A stretch of 7,241 nt of DNA from an uncultured Clostridiaceae bacterium (GTDB lineage: Bacteria > Bacillota > Clostridia > TANB77 > CAG-508), in NCBI GenBank assembly GCA_958402495.1, contig CATXTS010000102.1:1-7241 (forward strand), read 5' to 3'. The notes beneath the pieces were generated by a model. It saw only the letters and a program-made list of their open reading frames with translations, made no database searches and was not told where the DNA came from. Below, piece after piece: positions 1-6,460 of this stretch (positions are counted from its first letter, which is position 1; each line of letters starts with the position of its first letter). Position numbers and translations under genes: made by a program.

Positions 1-2
1 TT

Positions 3-956
3 ACTGGAAATAAGGTGTTGCTACAACATGAAAACGAAGAAAGCATTTTTACACGAATACCGAATACAATGGGAAAAAAATATATGTATTTAGATAAAGA
101 ACGATATACGCAGATTGATGAAGAAACAGGAAAATATATTATGAATAGTAATGAAGAAATTCCAATCTATGACAAAGTAGGCAATTTTACAGAGAAATTG
201 AGTGCTGACGAGATTATGAGATATTGGGCTGATAAGACAAAACAGATGAGTAAAGAAAATAAACCAAAAGAACACAATCAACAGGAAGTAATTTCTAAAT
301 ATGAAGATTATCAAAGTACTCCTAGTGAAAGTAAAGAGGCTACAAATAGTAAAGTGGAAGTACTTCCATCTAACAATACTAATGATAATAGATTGAAAGT
401 TAATAATATTATTATTCCTAAATATGCAATCGAAGTAGAAACGAAAAAAGGTGTATATATTGCAACAAAGACAGACAATCAATACTTATATGTTAGTAAA
501 GATGCTATATTAAAAAACGAAGAAAACAAGATTTACATTAATGCTGATGCTAAAGAAAGAATGAACATTTATCAAAAGAATAGAGAAGGCAAAATGAAAA
601 TTATGTATGGTTCTGTTAGTAAAAAAACTTTAAAAGATGTTATAACAGATAAAGGGGTCAAGTCAATGTGGAAGTACTTCCACCTAGATATGAGAGCATT
701 AAGAACAAACGGAGAATTTATTCAAATACCATTACAGGTAGGAAATGAAAAAGGATATGTCTATGTAAATCAAAGATTTGTAGATAGAAATGGAACTTTA
801 AAATGCAGAAATGATTTTAACTATAAATTCCATAATGAAAATACAACAAAAACTATTTCATTAAATGAACTCCAAAAAGGCTTTAAAGAATATTTGAAAT
901 ATCAAATGCAAAAAAATAGAGAGTTAGAAATGGTTGCAGATGGGAAAGGAAGGTAA
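3..956 (+). CDS. 3' part of an unrecognised conjugation-operon protein with three degenerate repeats (5' end outside window)
   Basis: The frame is open from base 3 to the TAA at 954-956. A GTG at 15 has no Shine-Dalgarno sequence at a usable distance, so the gene most likely begins upstream of the window. I do not recognise the family. Numbering from GTG15 as residue 1, three copies of a roughly 65-75 residue unit are visible at about 3-72, 137-213 and 226-296. They are anchored by KKYMYLDKERY (21-31), NQYLYVSKDAI (155-165) and KGYVYVNQRFV (246-256), each followed by a polar, beta-like stretch and an L/I-rich helix. The linker at 75-135 is low-complexity and hydrophilic. There is no signal peptide or membrane segment in the visible part, so it is probably cytosolic. 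The stop lies 3 bases before the next start, which places it in the transfer operon directly upstream of the PcfB-like and VirD4-like genes. A DNA-processing or substrate-recruitment role is possible from position only. The palindrome at 354-369 lies between units 1 and 2, and the one at 668-683 between units 2 and 3. Confidence 0.75.
   Translation, partial: TGNKVLLQHENEESIFTRIPNTMGKKYMYLDKERYTQIDEETGKYIMNSNEEIPIYDKVGNFTEKLSADEIMRYWADKTKQMSKENKPKEHNQQEVISKYEDYQSTPSESKEATNSKVEVLPSNNTNDNRLKVNNIIIPKYAIEVETKKGVYIATKTDNQYLYVSKDAILKNEENKIYINADAKERMNIYQKNREGKMKIMYGSVSKKTLKDVITDKGVKSMWKYFHLDMRALRTNGEFIQIPLQVGNEKGYVYVNQRFVDRNGTLKCRNDFNYKFHNENTTKTISLNELQKGFKEYLKYQMQKNRELEMVADGKGR
354..369. repeat. Palindrome copy 1 (GTGGAAGTACTTCCAT)
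   Basis: TGGAAGTACTTCCA is perfectly palindromic over 14 bp. The outermost pair is broken by a T where the other copies have C. Flanked by AAA on the left and CTA on the right. In the first gene it begins at codon position 1 and reads VEVLPS (residues 114-119), in the low-complexity linker between repeats 1 and 2. Confidence 0.9.
668..683. repeat. Palindrome copy 2 (GTGGAAGTACTTCCAC), in a different reading frame
   Basis: A perfect 16-bp palindrome, flanked by AAT on the left and CTA on the right. It starts at the third base of codon 218 of the first gene and so reads (M)WKYFH, unlike the VEVLPP of the other copies. It lies between repeats 2 and 3 of that protein. The identical DNA in a different frame is the best evidence that the nucleotide sequence, not the peptide, is conserved. 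Confidence 0.92.
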
Positions 957-959
957 TGT

Positions 960-2207
960 ATGGCACAAGAAGGTAGTGAGGCAAAAAGAGAGTTTGAGCG
1001 AAATATTGAACATACAGCAAGAAATACTTATAGAATATCCAGAGTGCTTAATAGAGTAGCAAAAAAATTAACAAAATTCATGAGAATGCTTTTTAGAAAT
1101 TTTATTAAGCCATTCTTTGTATCGCCACTAAAATCGGTTCAAAAAGATGGAAAAACCAAAGGTCTAACTCAAACAAAGGTAGAGGGTGGACTTACAAGAG
1201 AACAAACCAAAGAAATATTATTGAAAGCTAAAAATGATGGTGTAGCTGTCATGGTTAAAGAAATTACACCAGAGGATAGAGTGAGAAGAAAGACAGTACA
1301 TCAACAAGATAAAATCTATGAAACAAGTGTAGATGTTCAAAAATGGGAACATAGAAAAGATAGTTTTTTAGGTAGAATACCAATACTTGATAAAATGATA
1401 GATAAGCGAATTTATAACGCAAAAGTCAACTTTGAAAAAGACAATATGGATAACAACGATAAACGTTATATAGTATTTGCGAATATATCAAGAAAAGATT
1501 GGTTGAATGAAAGTTTGATTATTGCCAGAGATAAGACTTTGGAAAACAAAGGTATTAATCATGAACCAATTCAAGAAGATTATACAAAAGATGTTGGTTT
1601 AAAAGTCAATGAACTTGAATATGACAAGAATATAACTGATATTGAGATTGAAAGCTATAAATCAAATTACATAGAAGTACACATGACAAAAGAAGAATAT
1701 GTAAAATTTGATGAACGTTCGTTACAAGAAGGAAATAATGAATTTGCATCAAAAATGTTTAGTGGAGATGACTATGTAACTGTTAGATTTAATAAAGCAT
1801 ATTATGATAAATTTAAAGAAAATTACAATGTAAATGCTGTTCAATCTGTTAAAGAAATTGGCAGTGAAGATGGAAGAACATTAAAACAAGGTAATATTCC
1901 TGTTGTTACACAAGTATTCAAGCAAGAAAAAGAATTTGAACAATTTAAAAATCGTGAACTTGATGGAAAAGATTATATTGCAACACATAATCAAGATGGG
2001 AGTGTAACATTAAAGTATTCCGCTAATATTATTGTAAATGCGAACAAAGAATACTCAAAAAAGCAACAAGCCCTCGTAACAGAAATAATGGAAGAAAAAC
2101 AAGTACAAAAAGAAGATAAAGATGAATTGGAAATTGGACTTGATAAAACAGAAGATGGAATATTAAAAGATGAAATAGAAGATATAGGAGATGAAATGTC
2201 AAAATGA
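960..2207 (+). CDS. PcfB-like (DUF3801-type) conjugation accessory protein, extended form
   Basis: A 415-residue protein. Start ATG960 is preceded by a strong AAAGGAAGG at 945-953. PcfB-type proteins are relaxosome accessory factors that act with the VirD4-like coupling protein (PcfC in pCF10) and are usually encoded just before it, as here; the ATGA overlap at 2204-2207 suggests translational coupling. The call rests on gene position and weak similarity: a basic helical N-terminus (about 18-50), a segment GLTREQTKEILLKAK at 77-91, and a later strand-helix KRYIVFANISRKDWLNESL at 168-186, resembling the 'YLVFFKARDADAL' end of the DUF3801 core. Family members are commonly 150-200 residues. Here about 65 residues lie between those two core segments, and about 225 extra residues follow them, with an acidic tail (about 376-415, KEDKDELE). 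No membrane segment or catalytic motif is seen. The C-terminal half is unrecognised. It could instead be a distinct family occupying the pcfB position. Confidence 0.6.
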   Translation: MAQEGSEAKREFERNIEHTARNTYRISRVLNRVAKKLTKFMRMLFRNFIKPFFVSPLKSVQKDGKTKGLTQTKVEGGLTREQTKEILLKAKNDGVAVMVKEITPEDRVRRKTVHQQDKIYETSVDVQKWEHRKDSFLGRIPILDKMIDKRIYNAKVNFEKDNMDNNDKRYIVFANISRKDWLNESLIIARDKTLENKGINHEPIQEDYTKDVGLKVNELEYDKNITDIEIESYKSNYIEVHMTKEEYVKFDERSLQEGNNEFASKMFSGDDYVTVRFNKAYYDKFKENYNVNAVQSVKEIGSEDGRTLKQGNIPVVTQVFKQEKEFEQFKNRELDGKDYIATHNQDGSVTLKYSANIIVNANKEYSKKQQALVTEIMEEKQVQKEDKDELEIGLDKTEDGILKDEIEDIGDEMSK

Positions 2208-4225
2208 TAGTTAAGAACTTTAAAAAAAGCTCCGTATTGATAAATATTTTATTATTTATATTCGTTACTTATTTTGTTATGAGGGTATGTACATTAATGA
2301 ATGATAATCAAGGAAAGATTACATTAGAAATATTAGATATGGCACTTAATAATCTCTATAAGATTTGGTTGCCTTTTAATCTTACAAAAGAAAATATATT
2401 AGCATCTGTTGGCTGTGGTATATTCTCTGTTATGCTATTGGAAACATATTATTTAACAGATAAAAAGAATATGCAAAATGAGGCAATGGGTTCAGCACAA
2501 TGGAGTGATGGAAAAGAATTTAAAAAGATACAGGACAAAAACTTTTATAATAATTATATTTTGACATCACAAGCTATTATTTCAAGAAACATGGCTGTGA
2601 GTAAACTATCAAGAAATATTATTATGATTGGAGCACCTGGTCGTGGTAAATCTCGATATGTATTTAAGCCTAACTTATTAAATTCAAATGGAAATACGAT
2701 TATCTGTACTGACCCAAAGGGAGAACTTTTAAGAGATTGTGGGAATGCCCTAAAAGAACAGGGATATGATATTAAAGTACTAAATATAGATGAAAAATGG
2801 AAATCAAACCATTACAACCCTTTGAAATATATTAAGAAACTTCCTATAGATGCAATAGATGTAAAAACTATTGAAAGAGCAAGAATGGAAGGAAAAGATG
2901 ATGAAAAGCTAGATGAAGATACATTCAATGAAAGAATTAACCATGTAATACAAGAAGATGATGTAATGTCTTTAGTCAATACTCTATTTGCAAATACAAA
3001 AGGAGATATTGACACAACACAAGGAGACCCATTTTGGGAGCACTTGGCTAATTTATATGTACAGGCTCTTATTTATATAGCTTTATGGTATAAAAAAGTG
3101 TTTGGTCAGGCTTGTAACTTTCAAATAATTTTATATTACATTTCTAAAACAAAATTAGATGAAGATGGAAATATTACTGAAATTGATAAACTTGTTAATA
3201 AGATTAGAGAAGAAGAACCAGACTATATCGGTATCAATCAATGGGATTTATTTAAAAAATCAGCAACTACACCAAAAACTCTTACAACAGTAACATTAGA
3301 GGCTGTAGCAAGATTAAATTCTTTCAATGTCAAGGAAGTTAAGAATTTAACAAGTGATGATGATATGGAATTAAATCGAATTGGTAAGGGTGGAGATGAA
3401 GGAAAGATTGCATACTTTATAATCACTAATCCAAATGACAATACATTCAATTATCTAGCAAATATGTTTTACTCACAAATATTTAATATTATTGATAAAA
3501 ACGCAAAAGAAAATGATGGTTCACTTGCAGTACCTACAGACCTTTATATGGACGAATGGTATCAATTAGGAGAAATCCCTCGTTTCCTAGAAATTCTAGC
3601 TTATATAAGAGGTCTAAATTGTGGAGTATTGATTGGTGTACAATCAGTAGGACAGTTAGAAGGAAGATATAAAGATAATTGGGAAACCGTTTTTGATTGT
3701 TGCGACCATATCCTATTTTTAGGTTCAAAATCTAAAAAGACATTAGACTATATGAGTGCTATCATGGGGAAACAAACTCTTTATAAATACACTACAGGAA
3801 AAACAAGGTCAAAACAAAATTCTAATTCAAAGAATTGGGATATTTATGGTAGAGAATTGGCAACGATAGATGAATTAAGTAGAATGAAAAAGGGATATGC
3901 TATTTTGCTATCTGGAGAATATCTACCGCTATATTCAAAACTCTATGATTTAAACAAGCACCCAAGATATGATTTGATATTTGAACCTTGGGATAAAGGA
4001 AATCCTGTAAATGATGCTAAAAGATATAATCATCAACAAGAGATGTTAAAAACAGCAGAGGAAATTTATTATGAAAAACAGATTGCTGAATATTGCAAAA
4101 ACAATGGATATGACAAGGAAAATTTCTATTTGCCTTTTAGCACAAAAAATAGTACAGTTTTAGTAACTGATGAAGATTTAAAATACTACAGGACAGCAAG
4201 TGGTTTTAAATCAAATTTAGATTAA
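2204..4225 (+). CDS. VirD4-like conjugative coupling protein ATPase (CD1115-like family)
   Basis: The type IV coupling protein: a membrane-anchored hexameric ATPase that docks the relaxase-bound DNA strand at the transfer channel and pumps it. Two N-terminal membrane segments (about 11-30 and 63-84) precede the motor domain. Walker A is GAPGRGKS at 143-150. The VirD4 signature DPKGEL is at 170-175. Walker B is MDEW with D450 and E451, followed by QLGEIP. The glutamine of the motif GVQSVGQLEGRY is Q480. Further family stretches are DPFWEHLANLYVQALIYI, LTSDDDMELNRIG and FIITNPNDNTFNYLANMFYSQ. The length of 673 residues is normal for the family, and all core motifs are intact. The start overlaps the upstream stop (ATGA). 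The nearest GGAG (2187-2190) is 13 bases away, so re-initiation from the upstream gene is likely. The charged insert at about 222-247 (KDDEKLDEDTFNERIN) lies between the NTPase core segments and probably belongs to the all-alpha domain. Confidence 0.95.
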   Translation: MIVKNFKKSSVLINILLFIFVTYFVMRVCTLMNDNQGKITLEILDMALNNLYKIWLPFNLTKENILASVGCGIFSVMLLETYYLTDKKNMQNEAMGSAQWSDGKEFKKIQDKNFYNNYILTSQAIISRNMAVSKLSRNIIMIGAPGRGKSRYVFKPNLLNSNGNTIICTDPKGELLRDCGNALKEQGYDIKVLNIDEKWKSNHYNPLKYIKKLPIDAIDVKTIERARMEGKDDEKLDEDTFNERINHVIQEDDVMSLVNTLFANTKGDIDTTQGDPFWEHLANLYVQALIYIALWYKKVFGQACNFQIILYYISKTKLDEDGNITEIDKLVNKIREEEPDYIGINQWDLFKKSATTPKTLTTVTLEAVARLNSFNVKEVKNLTSDDDMELNRIGKGGDEGKIAYFIITNPNDNTFNYLANMFYSQIFNIIDKNAKENDGSLAVPTDLYMDEWYQLGEIPRFLEILAYIRGLNCGVLIGVQSVGQLEGRYKDNWETVFDCCDHILFLGSKSKKTLDYMSAIMGKQTLYKYTTGKTRSKQNSNSKNWDIYGRELATIDELSRMKKGYAILLSGEYLPLYSKLYDLNKHPRYDLIFEPWDKGNPVNDAKRYNHQQEMLKTAEEIYYEKQIAEYCKNNGYDKENFYLPFSTKNSTVLVTDEDLKYYRTASGFKSNLD

Positions 4226-4248
4226 TATAAAAGAAAGAGGTATTTAAG

Positions 4249-4617
4249 ATGGAGAAAAATTTAATTCAAATAAAAACAAAACTAAATGAAAAAAATGAAA
4301 TAAAAAAGGATAGAAAAAATCGGCTAAAAGAAAGATTGGCAAAGGCTTATGTAAGACTTAATACATTTGTTGTTATTATGATTTTTGGAATGAATACAGT
4401 TTTTGCGGCGGACACAAGTTCTATTGATAGGTTTATAGCATTTATATGTGAATGGCTTATAAAAATTGGAATGGTTGTAATGATGATTGGCGGTGCTCAA
4501 TTTGCACTTGGGTGGAAACGTGAAGATAGTGATGGAAAAGTACAAGGATTACTTACACTTATGGCTGGTGGTATGCTAATTGCTGTTGGAAAGTCACCAG
4601 ATATATTTGGACTATAA
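4249..4617 (+). CDS. VirB2/Maff2-like small membrane protein (pilin-type precursor)
   Basis: A 122-residue protein with the start at ATG4249 after AAAGAGG (4234-4240, spacing 8). The layout is that of a VirB2/TrbC-type pilin precursor: a long, very basic N-region (1-37), a hydrophobic core LNTFVVIMIFGMNTV (37-51), and a signal-peptidase-like site VFA-A-D near 53-55. A mature part of about 68 residues follows, with two membrane segments (about 62-88 and 99-114) separated by the charged loop KREDSDGKVQG. The mature region matches the Maff2 pattern seen at this position in Tn1549-type elements: hydrophobic helix with GG, a short polar loop, then LMAGGMLIAVG. Maff2 proteins are usually shorter and lack such a signal, so this member looks more like a true cleaved pilin. 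Predicted role: an extracellular or membrane subunit of the mating channel. A strong hairpin begins at its stop codon. Confidence 0.8.
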   Translation: MEKNLIQIKTKLNEKNEIKKDRKNRLKERLAKAYVRLNTFVVIMIFGMNTVFAADTSSIDRFIAFICEWLIKIGMVVMMIGGAQFALGWKREDSDGKVQGLLTLMAGGMLIAVGKSPDIFGL

Positions 4618-4645
4618 AAGAAGAATGATTTTCATTCTTCTTTTA
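4615..4645 (+). terminator. Perfect 14-bp hairpin at the stop of the pilin-like gene; partial terminator or mRNA 3'-end stabiliser
   Basis: The left arm TAAAAGAAGAATGA (4615-4628) and right arm TCATTCTTCTTTTA (4632-4645) are perfectly complementary around a TTT loop, and the left arm includes the TAA stop. The descending arm and following bases are U-rich in RNA, as in an intrinsic terminator. The stem, however, has only three G-C pairs and the U run is interrupted, so termination is probably partial. The next genes belong to the same machine and no promoter is evident before 4672, so read-through must occur. The likely effect is more transcript, or longer-lived transcript, for the pilin than for downstream genes (inference). 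Confidence 0.75.
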
Positions 4646-4656
4646 TTTGATATTAG

Positions 4657-4663
4657 AAAGGAG
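4657..4663 (+). promoter_or_regulatory. Ribosome binding site AAAGGAG fixing the start of the VirB6-like gene
   Basis: AAAGGAG lies 8 bases before ATG4672. The upstream in-frame GTG at 4663 overlaps this site and cannot be served by it, so the start is ATG4672. Confidence 0.85.
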
Positions 4664-4671
4664 TGTACAAG

Positions 4672-5493
4672 ATGTTTGATGATATGATAAGAGATTTGTT
4701 TTCTCTCTCATTTGACTTTTTAGGAATAAATATAAATGTTGGAGATATAGCAAGTACGATTACACAATTTGCTAACTTTTCCACTATGAAAAATAAAGAT
4801 ATATTTACTATTGCTAAAACATGCTATGATATTGTTTTGCCTGTCGGTCTATCATTGCTGACTTTATTTGTCATGATTAAGTTTATTAAAGAAGTTTTGG
4901 AAGTAAACAAACTAACATGGGAAAGAGTGGTTATGATTGGAATTGAGTTTTTTATTTATAAGGCTCTTATAGATAACTCATTTAGATTTTTAACAACTAT
5001 CATGAATATTACAAGCAATTTATATACAAGTGTAACAAATGCAATAGCGGTATCTAATGTAGCTACAGGAACTACTGTAGGAGATGCAATGGCTGAATTT
5101 TGTAGTGGTGGAATGGTTAAGCAATGTTGTTTGCTTATTGTAGTTCTTATACTTTGGATAGGTATTATGGGAACAATGATAGGTTGTATTACACAAGTTG
5201 TTATGGTGTTTGCGAAAATTATTCTAGGTTTTGCAACAGCACCTGTGCCACTAGCAATGGGAATGAATGACAATGGAGGAGCGAATACAACAAAGACATT
5301 TATTATGTGGATGTGTTCACTAGGACTAGAATATATACTCATGATGATATGTACAAAAATATACAGTGTCGGTATGGGTACAGTAACATCTGACTTGGCA
5401 GGAGGAATAAAAGTATTCTTTGCTAATGCGTTACTTTTAGCAATGATTTCGTTCTGTTCGCCACTTGCAGAAAAACTAACAGGGGGTAGATAA
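4672..5493 (+). CDS. VirB6/TrbL-like polytopic membrane protein (CD1112-like family)
   Basis: A 273-residue inner-membrane channel component. In Gram-positive conjugation systems this family forms the core translocation channel together with PrgI, VirB4 and the coupling ATPase. An amphipathic N-terminus (FDDMIRDLFSLSFDFLG) is followed by about six hydrophobic segments: 52-72, 84-102, 151-173, 174-198, 208-230 and 247-266. The segment KIILGFATAPVPLAMGM (182-198) and the following NDNGGANTTKTFIMW are typical of this family in Tn1549-like elements, as is the position between the Maff2-like and PrgI genes. The region of about 110-145 (small and polar residues, AVSNVATGTTVGDA) is probably an external loop. 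The start is ATG4672 rather than GTG4663, because AAAGGAG at 4657-4663 is correctly spaced only for the ATG. One base separates its stop from the next gene. It shows no sign of damage. Confidence 0.88.
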   Translation: MFDDMIRDLFSLSFDFLGININVGDIASTITQFANFSTMKNKDIFTIAKTCYDIVLPVGLSLLTLFVMIKFIKEVLEVNKLTWERVVMIGIEFFIYKALIDNSFRFLTTIMNITSNLYTSVTNAIAVSNVATGTTVGDAMAEFCSGGMVKQCCLLIVVLILWIGIMGTMIGCITQVVMVFAKIILGFATAPVPLAMGMNDNGGANTTKTFIMWMCSLGLEYILMMICTKIYSVGMGTVTSDLAGGIKVFFANALLLAMISFCSPLAEKLTGGR

Positions 5494-5494
5494 G

Positions 5495-6460
5495 ATGAAC
5501 AATGAAAACTTGGATATTACTATATTTACAGAAATAACAGACTATCATTCTAAAATCTATGGTCTAACAGTTAGACAACTAATCTTTTCCGCTTTAACAG
5601 GAGCAATAGTCATTCCATTGTATTATTATGGTAGGCAAGAAATACCAGAAAATATAGTTGAATGGTTAGTTATTATTGTTGCCATACCTTTAATGACAAT
5701 GGGGTTTATTCCTATACAACAAATGAATGCAGAAAAAATAGTACCATATTTAAAAAGACATTATATTGATTTTTGGCAACCTTTAGAATACAAGAATGAT
5801 AAAGATGTGGCAAGAGAAAAAAATGAAAAAAGTAGTAAGTATATGTACTTTGAAGATGGTACATCAAGGAAATTAACTAAAGAAGAAAAGAAAATAAGAA
5901 AACAGGAATTAAAGGTAATTAATAAAAGAAAAAAAGAAGAAAAGAAACTGAAACAGGCAAAAGCTAAAAAAGAGAAGTTAAATAAAAAAGTGGAAGTACT
6001 TCCACCTAATGAAAAACTATCAAAGAGAGAATTAAGAAAACAAAGAAAGCAAGAAAAACAACTTGCTAAAGCAAAAAAGAAATTTCAAGAAAATGTGGAA
6101 GTACTTCCACCTACTACAAATAAAGATAAAGTAAAATCGACAGATACTATACTGATTGGTACAACTACTAGCGGAAAAGGAAGAAGGCTATTTCATGGTA
6201 TAAAACCAAAGAGCAAACAGGCTGATAAAACTAAAGAAATCAATACAGATAAGACAGTAATGGAAAAAAATAAAGAACAAACTGTTACTGAAACTGTTAA
6301 ACAGAATGAAACAAAAGAAAATCATGCTAAAAAGAAATTTGATGCTTATATGGAATTTAAAAAACAGTACCCAGACTGTTCAAAAGATGACTTTGAAATT
6401 TATTATTCTATGCTAAATGAAGGAGTTGATGATAATGAAAAAAACAAAGAAGAAAATTAA
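5495..6460 (+). CDS. PrgI-family membrane protein with a long charged C-terminal tail
   Basis: A 321-residue protein. ATG5495 follows AGGGGG (5481-5486, spacing 8) and starts one base after the previous stop. Residues 1-104 are a recognisable PrgI domain: FTEITDYHSKIYGLTVRQL, membrane segments at about 28-46 and 55-74, then EKIVPYLKRHYIDFWQPLEY. PrgI proteins are small integral-membrane components encoded just before VirB4, as here. Many are little longer than this domain; this one carries about 215 extra residues, mostly Lys/Glu/Gln-rich and probably coiled coil (about 125-200), with VEVLPP at 166-171 and 201-206. The two blocks ending in VEVLPP (about 126-171 and 174-206) look like an imperfect duplication. 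A small conserved-looking end, FDAYMEFKKQYPDCSKDDFEI, is at 282-302. The string GTTTSGKGR (222-230) resembles a P-loop but lacks the final S/T and any ATPase context. The last 26 bases overlap the VirB4 gene. Confidence 0.85.
   Translation: MNNENLDITIFTEITDYHSKIYGLTVRQLIFSALTGAIVIPLYYYGRQEIPENIVEWLVIIVAIPLMTMGFIPIQQMNAEKIVPYLKRHYIDFWQPLEYKNDKDVAREKNEKSSKYMYFEDGTSRKLTKEEKKIRKQELKVINKRKKEEKKLKQAKAKKEKLNKKVEVLPPNEKLSKRELRKQRKQEKQLAKAKKKFQENVEVLPPTTNKDKVKSTDTILIGTTTSGKGRRLFHGIKPKSKQADKTKEINTDKTVMEKNKEQTVTETVKQNETKENHAKKKFDAYMEFKKQYPDCSKDDFEIYYSMLNEGVDDNEKNKEEN
5990..6005. repeat. Palindrome copy 3 (GTGGAAGTACTTCCAC)
   Basis: A perfect 16-bp palindrome flanked by AAA on the left and CTA on the right. 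It lies inside the charged tail of the PrgI protein, in frame as VEVLPP at residues 166-171. It starts 105 bases before copy 4. Confidence 0.92.
6095..6110. repeat. Palindrome copy 4 (GTGGAAGTACTTCCAC)
   Basis: A perfect 16-bp palindrome flanked by AAT on the left and CTA on the right, read as VEVLPP at residues 201-206 of the PrgI protein. It may have arisen with copy 3 by duplication of the KR-rich block between them, though that block shows little nucleotide identity outside the palindrome. Confidence 0.92.
6420..6425 (+). promoter_or_regulatory. Ribosome binding site AAGGAG fixing the start of the VirB4 gene
   Basis: AAGGAG ends 9 bases before ATG6435. Upstream in-frame starts at 6417 (before the site) and 6429 (3 bases after it) are badly placed, so ATG6435 is preferred. 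The site lies within the PrgI coding sequence. Confidence 0.8.

Larger units (their letters stand above)
21..902 (+). repeat. Three degenerate protein-level repeats in the first gene
   Basis: The units lie at approximately 21-230, 423-653 and 690-902. They share a pattern of a short beta-like segment (IFTRIP, VYIATKT, FIQIP), then a Y-hydrophobic-Y-hydrophobic core (YMYL, YLYV, YVYV), a polar turn, and a terminal hydrophobic helix (SADEIMRYW, SKKTLKDVI, SLNELQKGF). Divergence is high and there is no obvious nucleotide identity, so this is an old domain duplication. The boundaries are by eye. Confidence 0.5.

Noticed and set aside
15..17. GTG as the true start of the first gene
   Set aside because: No Shine-Dalgarno sequence at proper distance, the frame is open further upstream, and the first repeat unit would begin right at the start. 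A truncated gene is more likely.
90..482. Open frame of 130 codons on the - strand
   Set aside because: It is antisense to the first gene, gives a Phe/Ile/Cys-rich translation typical of the complement of AT-rich coding DNA, and has no ribosome site or family resemblance.
5060..5077. Short inverted repeat CTACAG...CTGTAG in the VirB6-like gene
   Set aside because: A 6-bp stem with a 6-base loop is expected by chance several times in a window of this size.
4956..5342. Open frame of 128 codons on the - strand
   Set aside because: It is the shadow of the strongly supported VirB6-like gene, in an otherwise all-forward operon, with no convincing start signal.
354..6110. CRISPR array made of the four 16-bp repeats
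   Set aside because: The repeats are too short, are irregularly spaced over kilobases, and lie inside genes; there are no spacer-like units.
6158..6184. P-loop-like GTTTSGKGR in the PrgI tail
   Set aside because: The last position is G instead of S/T, there is no Walker B or ATPase fold around it, and it sits in a low-complexity tail.
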